DNA of 64,000 nucleotides from Amanita rubescens (Eukaryota > Basidiomycota > Agaricomycetes > Agaricales > Amanitaceae): positions 1 through 64,000 of the forward strand of contig WION01000214.1 of the NCBI GenBank assembly GCA_015039365.1, given 5' to 3'. Under the pieces are notes generated by a model. It searched no databases, was not told the origin of the DNA, and was given only the letters and a program-made list of their open reading frames with translations. The translations under genes were made by a program, and so were the position numbers. Below are positions 47,335-58,400 of this stretch, piece after piece; position 1 is the first letter of the stretch, and every line of letters starts with the position of its first letter.

Positions 47335-48557
47335 ACCTCAGCGGGGCTCGTAATCGTGCCAGAAGAGAAACGCCAGCGTATGGCAAACGATCTATATGAT
47401 TTGTTGCCCAGTTGTCTCCCGCCCAAATACAAGCTAGATGGGAAAGTCAAATGGCCGGGCGAAGTGCCTACAAGGGGCAAGAAGAGTGTCGACTCGAATA
47501 TGTATAAGGGAGGACTCCAGGGCCAAGATGTGAAAATTAAGATCATCTCCTTGGTCAATCCGAATGATGAGAACGGTGTAATGGTACGTTCCTTGGCACT
47601 TCGGACCCGAAACTCTCCAGTAACACGCATAGAGGATTAAACGCGAAGTTGAGCTGTTAGTAAAGATAAATGAAATGGATCAGGGAAAGCATATTATACC
47701 ATTTTGTGGTTATTACTCCCCCGACGGCCTTCGTCTGTGAGTGTGCTCAGCAACATCATCCATTGTGCTTCGTGCCGATGTCATATCAGTGCCCTGGTTC
47801 TGCCATGGATGGAAAATGGAGATGCGTTGGCGTATGTCAAGAAGCACAAGTATATTGACTATAAGAGCCTGGTTCGTTTTCTTTTCTTTTTGTGCTTGTC
47901 AATCGATTGTGTGGTCGTAGATCGTTGGAATTGCGGAAGGAATAAAAGTCCTCCACTCTATGGACCCACCTATAATACATGGAAATTTCAGAGCAGTTCG
48001 TGTCTTATTGCTCAAGGACCCGATTGAAGGAGAGCGCTAATCCTATCTCAAGGAAAAGATATTTATCGGAGACGAGGGTCAACCACTAATCTCGGACTTT
48101 GCGCTTGCCAAGGTATGTCACAACGTCAAGCTATGTTCGTTTATATCTAAACCTCATCGTCATAGTTGGATGGGAACTTGATTACCCAAATCGTTCACGT
48201 GTCAGACAACTGTCGATGGAGTGCGCCAGAGATGTTCGAAGAACAAGCTACTATGTCGCTCAAGTGCGATATCTATAGCTTTGGTATGACTATTCTGCAG
48301 GTTGGCTCGACTCCTTTGGACCCGAGACAAGGATACTGAATTTAGCCCAGTTGTTTACGCACGAGAAACCATACGCCAACAAGAAAACTGCTCAGGTCTT
48401 TTCCGAGAAGCAGACGGGTGAGCTTCCCGACCGTCCGCAAGACGAGCGTGTCGTCAGCCGCGGATTGGATGACAGAATATGGAAGCTTCTCTGCCAATGC
48501 TGGTCCAAGAATCCAACAGACAGACCTTCGATTGAGGAGCTTTTAGCAGAGTTTTGA
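47335..48557 (+). CDS. M3: pseudokinase of M type without its own N-terminal domain
   Basis: It starts at an acceptor (TTAG at 47331-47334) with GLVIVPEEKRQRMANDLYDLL, the same point where the kinase half of M1, M2 and M4 begins. Kinase-like blocks: VKIKIISL, HIIPFCGYYSPDGLRL, LVLPWMENGDALAYV, HGNFRA|EKIFIG, ISDFALAK, SAPEMF, DIYSFGMTIL and LLCQCWSKN, stop 48555-48557. The catalytic aspartate is Asn and the loop Asn is Lys, so catalysis is unlikely. No helical-bundle exons lie upstream; the preceding exon belongs to kinase D2 in a compatible phase. I favour one fused gene with unit D; an unexpressed truncated M copy is the alternative. Confidence 0.7.
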
Positions 48558-50168
48558 CATTTATTGACATGCTAGTCAGGATACCAGAGTTCTACTTGTA
48601 CGATTGAGAATGTGTAATCAACGTGGACATGTGTTCTATAGTTCTGTTATGACAACCGAGTGCAGCCGGGGAGCTAATACCTTCTCGGTCGGAAAAGGGA
48701 GTGACGATTCCTATATGCGTCCGTTCTCGTCGATCAGTTTCTATCGAAGACCCCATGAAGGAAGACCTCATCTCCGTAATCCTTCCCTCCTATTGAGCCC
48801 TCCCAAATAGACGGAGATTTGGGTCAAACAACCCAACTGACCCTACTTTGGCAAACCGGTTAAGCCTTTCGGAGAGTTACGGCGCTCGAGCGTCCAACAA
48901 GAACTGCAACGAGAGGTCGAGCGAGGCATGAATTGCTAGCAGTGGATGCGCCCGCCAGAAAATCGAGTTTTACCTGGACAGTAAAACAAGCCAGAGGACA
49001 GGAGCAGGTAACTTTGTTTGGGGACATGTAGGCGACGAATGACACGGAGGAAGATCAGGAGAGCGGAGGCCAAAGAATGGAGGAGAGGGACTTGAAGAAT
49101 TCAAAAGGGTGGAATTCTTAGCTGATGAGAGGCGAGGCGAGAGGACGAAAAACAGCGCTCGGCGAGCGCAGACACTCCTTTTCCCGCAAAACCGTCCAGT
49201 TGATCCCACACTCGTATGGTTAACGCACTGTTTGCGTTAAGTATGGCGGATATACAGAATCATAGAACAGAAGTTGAACGTTGTTTATTATCGGCACACC
49301 GAAGTAACGAAAATGACGAGGGGTCGACTTTCCAAAGGCAGACAGCATCTTGGTCAATGACGAGAAGTTCTAGGGTTCAATATGCTGTTACTACTTTAGT
49401 ATTATAGTAATAGGGTTAAACTCAACACGATGACACAATCGTCCGAGTCGAATGATGCCCAACAGGCTTGCAGCGGCATCCAGGCAACGACAACTGATCT
49501 GAACATGTTCCGATGTTGAACCGTCCGCTCGGGACCTCGAAAGCTTCTGCTGCTTAAAGATTTACACAGTTGTCCACATATCTCGATCAGGCTAAAAATC
49601 ACCGCAATCCTGTAGACAAACAGACATGTGAGGATAAATACAAGGAAATCCGCAGTGAGGAATGATACGGACTAGTTTCAATGATACTGTCACATAAGAT
49701 GATGACCCAGGTGGCGGGACCCATCCAGGCCATGGGTCGTTCGTCGGCTGAGGCTTGAGTGGCAGAGAAAGCCGAAGCCTGACACGTGGCGGGTATACAA
49801 TCATAGGACAGGATGCTTATTATTGGCACAGAACAGGCAACGAAGATGCATATGCCGACTTTCAAAAGAGAGACTATGCGTCACACATCTGATCGACCTG
49901 GAATCCAACTACACAAGTTGGTACGATGGCAGCGTTAACTATGTGAGCACTGAGACTCAATCTTCACTAACATGCCAGGGGACCTACGATAGTAGAGACG
50001 AAATGGTAACCGAGCGCACTGCCGGATTAGGAAATAATGAACATTCGCCATATGCATGCGCCGGCCGGTTCATGGAGGCCGGGCTGGCGCTTATCGAACA
50101 CAACCAGCACCACACAACGCACACGTGCAGGCATTCTCAGGACTCTGCCTTAGGATTCTTGGTGGGCT
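48558..50168. other. No gene recognised
   Basis: No supported exon. A roughly 95-base segment at 49245-49350 is loosely repeated at 49785-49880 ('atac', 'aatcatag', 'ttattatt.ggcaca', 'cgactttc.aaag'). The plus frame at 49823-50509 overlaps real M4 exon 2 only at its end and is otherwise chance. Confidence 0.35.
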
Positions 50169-52386
50169 ATGGAGTCGTCCTCTGCCATTCTCAGATCGGG
50201 ACCGCCGCGCAACGTCAAGTTTGTGGCACCAGTTTCGAATCCAAGCCTAAGACCAGCCGCAACTCTTCTGGATGCCATCGTAGACCTATCCAAGAAGCTA
50301 CCCCAAAACAGGTTCGTACAATCTCGCACAGCGCAAATTTATTCGAGTCTCAAACTCTTTGCAGGAACGCTGCTTGCCGACTATCTGATAGGTGCCAGTA
50401 CCTATACAATACCCTAAAGCAATATGAAAAGAAACACATTTCCGATCATACGGGTCGATTTCAGGATACGGTATCAAAGTCAGTCATCGGTTCTTCGATG
50501 ATGAATTAACTAACTTACAACTGTGTGTAGATGTCTTAACCAGGTTAAGGATGCGATGCAGAAATGGTCAGAGAAAAGCTGGGTTGAGATGTTGTTGCAC
50601 CAAAACGATTTTGAGGCCGAATTCAATGATTGTGATACTGCGATCGCCGATTGCCTTACGATCTTCTATGTCAGTGCGGGAATGCTGTTCGTAATGTAAC
50701 GGGAATCTCTAACAATTTATCAGACTATTTCACAAATGGATGCATCGGCAAGCTGGAAGGAAAACGAGAAATGGACAAGGGATCTGAAAGAGAGCCTGAA
50801 TGCTGACCACAAGGCTATCGTGGAACAGTTTGCCGCTATCGGTTTCACGCAACGAGTGACGGAGAGCGAGCTCTGGCAGCATCAAAATGACATAAGGGCG
50901 ATCTTGATGATGATGCAAAAGGTGCGTGAACTGTACACGTAGAAGGTTGGATCGCTTGACATACACGATCAGGGCCTAGCGGAGCACGATGTCGTGTCAG
51001 AAGAGGGACGCAACCATATGGCCAAGAATCTATATAACTTACTCCGGTTGTCCAACCTGCTCCCACCGGAATGCCAACTACACTCCGGAATGGTTGAGTG
51101 GTCGGGAGAAGTTCCCATTGAAGGTGGCAGGAACGTTGATGTGTACAAGGGTAGGTATCTCCAGAGCGAGGACGTGAGGATCAAGGTCATTCGGACTGTC
51201 TATATGAAGGACGAGAATACAGTTAAGGTATGTTGTCGTGGTGGGATCCTACCAAGCGGTGACTGAAGAAATCTTCAGAGGATACGGCGCGAGGTTGAGT
51301 TATGGGGGCAGATCTATGCGATTGATAGAGGGAAGCATATTATGCCATTCTATGGCTTCTACAGCCCTGATGGCCTTCGTCTGTGAGTACCCCCGACAAC
51401 GCCAGTACCGCCCAGTACGCTAACGTTCATGCTAGCGCTTTGGTTAGCCCATGGGTTAATAAAGGGAATGCCCTAGCATATGTCAAGAAAAACGACAATG
51501 TTGTCAATTACAAGAAGCTGGTACACCATTTGCTGGGTCTAGTTTTCATGCCGGTAGTTTAATTGTGCCGTTCTAGATTATTGGCATTGCAGAGGGGATC
51601 GAAGTGCTGCACTCTATGGATCCTCCCATTATCCATGGGAATTTGAGAGCAGTTCGTGTCGTTATTTATAGGAGTCAGACAGAGAACCATTGATTCTTTA
51701 CAAGGAAAACGTGCTTATTGGAGATGAGGGTCAACCACTGATCACGGACTTTGCGCTCGCCAAGGCATGTCGCGTTGATCTTCCAGCATTGAAAATTGCT
51801 TATCTCACTTTTTGAAGCTTGAAGGAAATATGATAACCCTAACCGCTGGCGTGGGAGACAGTTGTAGATGGTTTGCACCAGAGATGTTTATGGAACACGT
51901 CACGATGTTGGTCAATGGTGATACATACAGCTTTGGCATGACCATTCTGGAGGTTCGCCCAGATGTTCTGTTTTCATGTTCAATAGAATGTCGATACTCC
52001 TTCAGCTGGTTACGCACGAGGTGCCCTATGCAAACATTAAAACAATCAGGGTGTATCGTATAAAGGAAGATGGATTACTACCCCGTCGTCCGCAAGACAA
52101 GCGAGTCATCGAGCGCGGGTTGGACGATAAAATGTGGGAGCTTCTCTGCGAATGCTGGTCCAAAAACCCAATGGACAGACCCTCGATCGCTAAGTTGGTG
52201 GGGAAGCTTTCGGGAGCTATACATGAAACCATCGAGTCCTTATTTGTAGCAAAGGGCGAGATGGATGGAAGCCGGTCATTGAATAAGGTTGAAGTTCATA
52301 ACTTAATGTCAAGTCAATTGCTGATCCCGCACTGCGTTAGACAGAGACGAACAATGATATCCAACTTAAGCAAAAAAAACTTCTGA
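50169..52386 (+). CDS. M4: MLKL-like helical bundle plus pseudokinase
   Basis: ATG 50169 opens MESSSAILRSGPPRN, then AATLLDAIVDLSKKLPQN. Later exons give RLSDRCQYLYNTLKQYEK, CLNQVKDAMQKWSEKSW, FNDCDTAIADCLTIF and the brace-like NDIRAILMMMQK. A phase-0 intron leads to VVSEEGRNHMAKNLYNLL and the kinase part with VRIKVIRT, IMPFYGFYSPDGLRL, HGNLRA|ENVLIG, ITDFALAK, APEMFME, DTYSFGMTIL and LLCECWSKN. One intron (51765-51817) has a GC donor where M1 and M3 have GT. After about 52230 the frame runs into a remnant of a type 1 kinase tail and stops at 52384-52386, just after an eight-A run. One base change in that run would join it to module X. Confidence 0.72.
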
Positions 52387-52484
52387 CGTTTACCTGCGTC
52401 CCATTGTTACTTGTAACTTTAAGCGAGGTATTTATTGGCACATCTGAGGCGCTAACGCACCCCACTAATACGGATAATGACTAG

Positions 52485-53850
52485 TTAAAGGCGCTCGGTG
52501 AATCTCCAGTTAATGAGATCACCCTACGTCACGCGCGCGAACTATTGGATCTACCAGATTTTTCTGCTATCCAAATTCCATCCGATAGCTCAAATGTCAA
52601 GCTATTACTTGATTTCATCCTTTCTGTACGCTGTTCCCTTCGAACTTTTGTTCGTCTTGACCTTTCCCCCCATTTAGTTATTCCATGAAGATAGGCTAAT
52701 ACGCTCCGGCGTTCAAGATGCAACTCAAAGGGCCAGGAAGCTGATGCTCAGGCTGACATTGACGGACGTCATGCCTGAGTCTTTATTTATTACTGGCGTT
52801 AAGATGGATTTTAACCCGTTCGCTGTGGGAGGCTTTGGACGTGTTTTTAGAGGCGATTACAAGGGAGAGCCAGTAGCACTCAAGATGGTGGACAAAGGCC
52901 GCAAAGATGTTACCTCATTATCATTCTCTTTTTTTGCATAAATATTGATTTGTTTGTCCAGGGTTCGCTCAGACAAGACTTCTGTCGTGAAGCACTAGTG
53001 TGGAGATCACTCTCCCACCGTTCTATCCTCCCTCTACGAGGAATATTTGAAGATGGATCACAGCTATACCTCGTATCACCTTTCATGACAAACGAAACAT
53101 TAAGACAATGGAGAAACAAGCATACTCCCGAAATAGCTAACCTACATAAGATGGTAAGATTACCGTAACCCGCAACAGCGGTTATCAGAACTCTCAAACG
53201 ATATCGCTAATGGTCCTTAGATGTTAGAGGTAGCTAAGGGTGTTCAGTACATTCATTCCGAAGGGATCGTGCACGGCGACTTACATGGAGTAAGTGTTTT
53301 GACATCTGATGCTCCCAATCAGTTCCATCTCATTCTCGACCAGGGAAATGTCCTTCTTGACTCCGATCTTAGCTGCAAAATTACTGATTTTGGATCAAGT
53401 CGACATTTCGAAACTGTCTTTTCGCGACCCACCAAAGCAGTGTGTATAAATTTTGCTGCACCTGAGCTATTTGGTTTGTGCATCAAGTGCGGCCAGTCCC
53501 AGTGCAGCGGATGCTATGAAGGTGACGAGAAGGAACATAGGGGCAAAACAATGGAAACCGATGTTTATGCATTCGGCTGTCTCTATTATGAGGTGCTTTT
53601 CGGGTTCTCCCTCGCTTATCATATTTATCGACTGATGACACAGATATTCTTTAATACCGTTCCCTTTCACGAGTCCAACGAGCTTCAAATCATGCGACTT
53701 ATCATAAACGGAGAACGCGCGAGTCGGCTACAAATTCCAAAAATGGGAGATAATACATGGCATCTCATTCAGAGCTGTTGGAAATCTGTTCCTTCTAAAC
53801 GTCCGAAGATGAAAGAAATAGTAGAGGTGTTGCCAACTCTACCTGCCTAG
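52485..53850 (+). CDS. Module X: solitary TKL kinase module downstream of M4
   Basis: This is a complete type 1 module without a GTPase. The linker is LKALGESPVNEITLRHARE, then LFHEDRLIRSGVQDATQRAR. Motifs: VGGFGRVFRGDY (first glycine replaced), lysine VALKMV, CREALVWRSLSH, HGDLHG|GNVLLD, TDFGSSRH, AAPELFG. The insert is CIKCGQSQCSGC, then DVYAFGCLYY and KRPKMKEIVEVLPTLPA, tag 53848-53850. Before it, 52390-52430 encodes the usual inter-module tail (PLLLVTLSE) ending at a phase-0 intron. With no start codon or promoter of its own, it is probably the 3' part of a fusion with M4 or a remnant of a deleted type 1 gene. Confidence 0.7.
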
Positions 53851-55453
53851 AGCCTGTCCATGGTAGAAGGAGATGAATTGTTCTAGTCCTCCATTACTAT
53901 GGAATCAAAACGCAGACGCGACGAAGAGGGTGTTGTCCCGAGAAAAGTCATGGTGGCCAGATGAACTTCGTCGTTGACGGATATAGAAGCGACGATAACG
54001 TTATCACGATTTTAATTTCTATGTAAGACGTAAAATGCTACAGTTCATAGTGGGTCAGACTATCGTACATAGGTACATGTGCACTACTTTACAATCGCAG
54101 CGATAACGACCTGCAATGCGTTCAACTGATGAAAAGATACTCTCCTGAACGTGCACAAGCACTGGCACAGTTCAAGACAATGCTGAAGCTCGTAGGAGTT
54201 TATTGATTTGTGAATCGCCATATCGTGTTTGTAAGAAGGTAATCCGATGAGCTAGTCCGGTAGTAAAGGTGGATCTTGCGTGGTGCATTCGGTTTTAGAT
54301 AGGAAACAGAATCCACGCATATATCCATTTCTTGGTAGGAACTATTTACTTGATGTACAAGATCATGTGCACCGGTTGAGTTGCGATGGAGTCCCAAGAG
54401 CCGTTGAATAGACCAGTCGAAATCATAAGAAAGGAACGTTCAAAATTGAGAGCGTCGTGTTTTTTGATACTCGATAGTTCTGCAAGATGAGAGGTACGGA
54501 GGAGAATGTCTTGCAGTTGCGTTGAATAACTTCCTGGCGTCAGCGGGTCGATAAAAGGTTATTGAAGGAATAGTCAACACAAATGGCAACCTGGCTTTGG
54601 TAGGCCACTGGACTCTTCGTCCGCGCTTACCCGAAAGCAACTTCATAATCTACCCGAGTGCGCGCCCTGGACGATGCAGGCCGGTCATAGAAAGCTTGGT
54701 TGTGAGAGGCGAGCTACAACACGGTATCAGTATGTCTACCATCTGGTACCAACATTGAAGGAAAACTTACAACACATGAACGTAGCTTCACGGTGCTTCA
54801 AACGCTTTCCCGAGTCTCGACTCCCTCTTACCCTCTCCCCGCCTACCTGGTACATGTAAACCTATCCCTGGTCTTCAAGCACCGATGCATCTGCAGGACC
54901 CGGAAATTTCATGTTGAATTGCCGTACGAGGATATCTGTAACTTAGAAATTGCTGGCATTCTCTCCGTGCGGTTGGCATCGACGCCGGCGTTGGAGGTCA
55001 GGCGGAGTGTGAATGGGTTCAATGCTGTAGCCGAGCTCGTGACTCGGACTCGGACGCGTAAATTTTTGAAATGGGACGCGCTACTTCACCATAAATAGCC
55101 ACAGTCTGGAACTATTCGCCTCTTTCTTCACTTCTTGCCATCCAACGCGATCAGTTTCCTCCACTCGAGTCATTGCAGAAACGCAATGTACACATCAGGA
55201 TTACTACTGCGTACTCAAACATTATCGAGTGCACATATTCTATGTCAGATGCTCACAGTGCATCATGGTTTCGCCTAACCTGAAGTAGGAAGGATTCAGT
55301 CTGCCTTGCCTGTGAATGCCTGGATATTATCTGACATCCTTATTGATGCGCATCTTGACTTTGTCTTTTCATGGTCATGATCAGTTCGTTTGCCTGGCGT
55401 TTATTCAATTGCAGCATGACCTTGGGCGCTAAACGTTCTTCTCACCGCCTGTC
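53851..55453. other. No gene recognised; flank shared with unit F
   Basis: No exon is supported. 54690-54930 resembles 60970-61130 ('gagaggc.agct', 'tatcagtatgtct', 'ggtcttcaagc', 'gatgcatc'). The same flank thus lies before units E and F. The 'gggcgctaaac' block near 55425 precedes the unit E ATG. Confidence 0.45.
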
Positions 55454-58400
55454 ATGGATGCCCCTCAGGCATCCATGTCCTCTCCCTCTGCCATCGAGAG
55501 AACCCTTATACCTACGACGGATGAGATTGCGGAGGAATGTCCAAGGTCACGTCAATCAAGCCACAGATGATATCCAGCTGAATATAAATACAGGTCTCGG
55601 ATCCTTATCGTTGGACGTGTAAGTCTCGCTGCCGTTCCGCCTGCGTGTTTAGTCCATGGAGTTTTACCCTTTCGTAGTCAGGTGTCGGGAAGTCGTCGCT
55701 TATCAAAGCTATATTCAAGGTTGATCTGGCGGTATACTGGCATCTGTCACGATTGCTCTTCAGCAGCTCAATGGCACTTACTAGGATGGCCGACATTTTG
55801 GGGCTGGCTCGGCCAATATTAGCGAAGGAATTACGTCGCCTCACAACAAACACCTCATCATACACGACTCAGAATGTTATGAGCCAGGAGACGAACAAAA
55901 ATTCCGTATTTTGGAGGAATTTATCGCGGAGCGAAGTCTGAAGGAATCTATTGCTGAGAGACTCCATGCCATTTGGTGGGCTCATGATAATGCGAATCGA
56001 TCATTCAATTCATATTATTCGACAGGTTGTGCATTGCTGCGCCTTGCGTTGGTGACCCAATATTCCAAACATGGGATGAGAGGATTTTTAGTTCAAATCA
56101 ACGCAAAGGCAACTCTCCGAGATTCCTATATACACTCGTTTTGGCTGATCATGATAACAGTACCGATAATCGTCGTGTACACAAAATTTGACATTTTCAT
56201 ACAGAACAACTTGCCCGAAGGAAAGGACAGCACAACGGGGTCTAATTGTAGTTTGGAGTCTGCCGAGAGGCGTTTCAATGAGAAATATGACGAACTGTTC
56301 CGGGAATCCACGAGGAACATTGGGGGTGAGATACCATACACTGTCGTGACAAGTAGGTTCGCAATTTAGGTTGCTTCGCCCGCTTTGATGTGTGCATGTA
56401 GGTTCAATGCAGCGAACCTTGCAGCGACTGGTCGAATTGACGATGAAAAACATTGCCGAGTCTCCGAGCATCTCAAGTGGTCTTGCGCTCGGTATGAAGG
56501 ATTACTTTAATGGAAATCCTGATTAATCAGTTGACAGGGCAAGTGGAAGATCCCTTGGATGCAACACAAATTACTTTTGCTACGGCGCAGCGTATTGATA
56601 CGTCAGGTAAGATTGATGCATCAATAAAGTAAGTTTCTATCAGGAAGTGGGATAGGACTGGCGTCTTACTATTTTTATAGAGTCGGGAAAAAGAGTAAAT
56701 TGAGCCCACAGTTTGTTTTCAATCCCCTCACTTCGATTTCCAGAGTATTGGAGAGCGATAGCATCTGGGATACACTTTCTCAATTTTAGCCTTAAAAAGT
56801 GCTTAGATGTGATACACAAAGACCTTGTTTCTATATGGAATATCCGGGACATGGACGAGGTGCGCGCAGAGTGTCTTGAATATGCTATTCATCACGACTT
56901 GATAGTTCCTTCTCGGTGATGCATTCTCTCGCCAGATGCTGGTCCTCGCGGGTGATCTCATTCATCAGGACCAGGGGAATGACAGCGCACTGTAAGTGGA
57001 TATAGCACGTTGGTAGGCATTTACACAATTGACGACTGTTGCAAGGCAAGGCAAGGCAACGATGGCAGCGGCAGCAGGGGGACCAACGAATCTGTGGGCC
57101 AGCGGTATTTTCAAGAGATGGTGAGCATGTACCGGCTCTTTATGACAACACATGTTAACATCTGAACAGGCCCGAACACGTCCGTTGTATGATGGGCTAT
57201 GTAGTGGACCTCACGCTTATCCTACAAGCCGTATTCCTAGTTTCTCTTCAAGATTATTCCAAAGGCAAAGTTACACCGGATCTCATAAACGAAGTCATCT
57301 ACGAGTTTCATTTGTCGGACAAGAAAAAACGCATTCATGACGCAATCCGGGATTTTCCGAAGCCCTCGCTTTCCAAGGGTGATGTAGTGGATAAAATCGA
57401 GTCATTAATAAAGGAAAACGAGGTGTGAAATTTCTATTTCCGCCTGAGCTCGTGACTAATCGTGTCTTCGACAATAAAACATTACAGATGACGAAGAATG
57501 ACACAAAATTTGACCAAAATAGATCTACACTTCCATCATTGCTTAGAATACTTAAGTTCGAGGTGGGGACTGCTGAAGTATCGCCGCGCCGTCACTGACA
57601 ACTACTAGCAAAGCGCTAATGGCCTGATAGTAAATCAGATGATCCTTGATCTTACGTGCAAACTGTTCAATTCACCGGACTACGACACGATTGTCGCTGA
57701 AATGAGGGATCCTTTTGATGGCGAGTTATTGATTGATTTCAACCTTCTTGTACGTATCACCTTTATCCCTTGTTTTACCTCCTTACCTATTCCATAGTTA
57801 CTCCAAACCAACAGCCTATTAGATTCTGGCAATGAAGATGGCAACCGTAAAGCCAGGACGTTGATGCTCAATCTGCTAAAGAAGGCAAACGTTATACCCA
57901 AATCTCTTTTTATCGCAGACATCAAGATAGATATAGAACAAGGCATGATCAATATCGGAGGTTTTGGGCGTGTATTCCTAGGCAAATACAAAGGAGAGTT
58001 AGTCGCGCTAAAGTTGCTGGGAAAAGGCCTTAAAGACGTTGGTATTGCGCTTTTCCCTCCTCACCATACTGATTCATTTGTAAGGGCAAGTTCAGTCAAG
58101 AGCTCGTTCTGGAAGTCCTAGCGCGGCGATCGCTCTCACACCCTTTTGTCCTCCCCTTACTTGGAATATTCATAGATAGGTCCCTGCCATATTTTGTGTC
58201 GCCGCACATGAAAATTTCATTAACTGAATGGCGAAAGACACATACACCAACCGTACCTGAGATAAATAGGCTGGTGAGACTTCAGCGATTGCCACGAGAG
58301 TTTAATGGTTCTATCATTGATCAGGTACAGGAGGTGGCCGCGGGCGTTCGGTACTTTCACGAAGAAGGAATTGTGCATGGAGATTTGCGCGGAGTGCGTA

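Noticed and set aside
49823..50509. 228-residue plus frame
   Set aside because: Only its last part coincides with a real M4 exon; the rest crosses the M4 start in the wrong frame.
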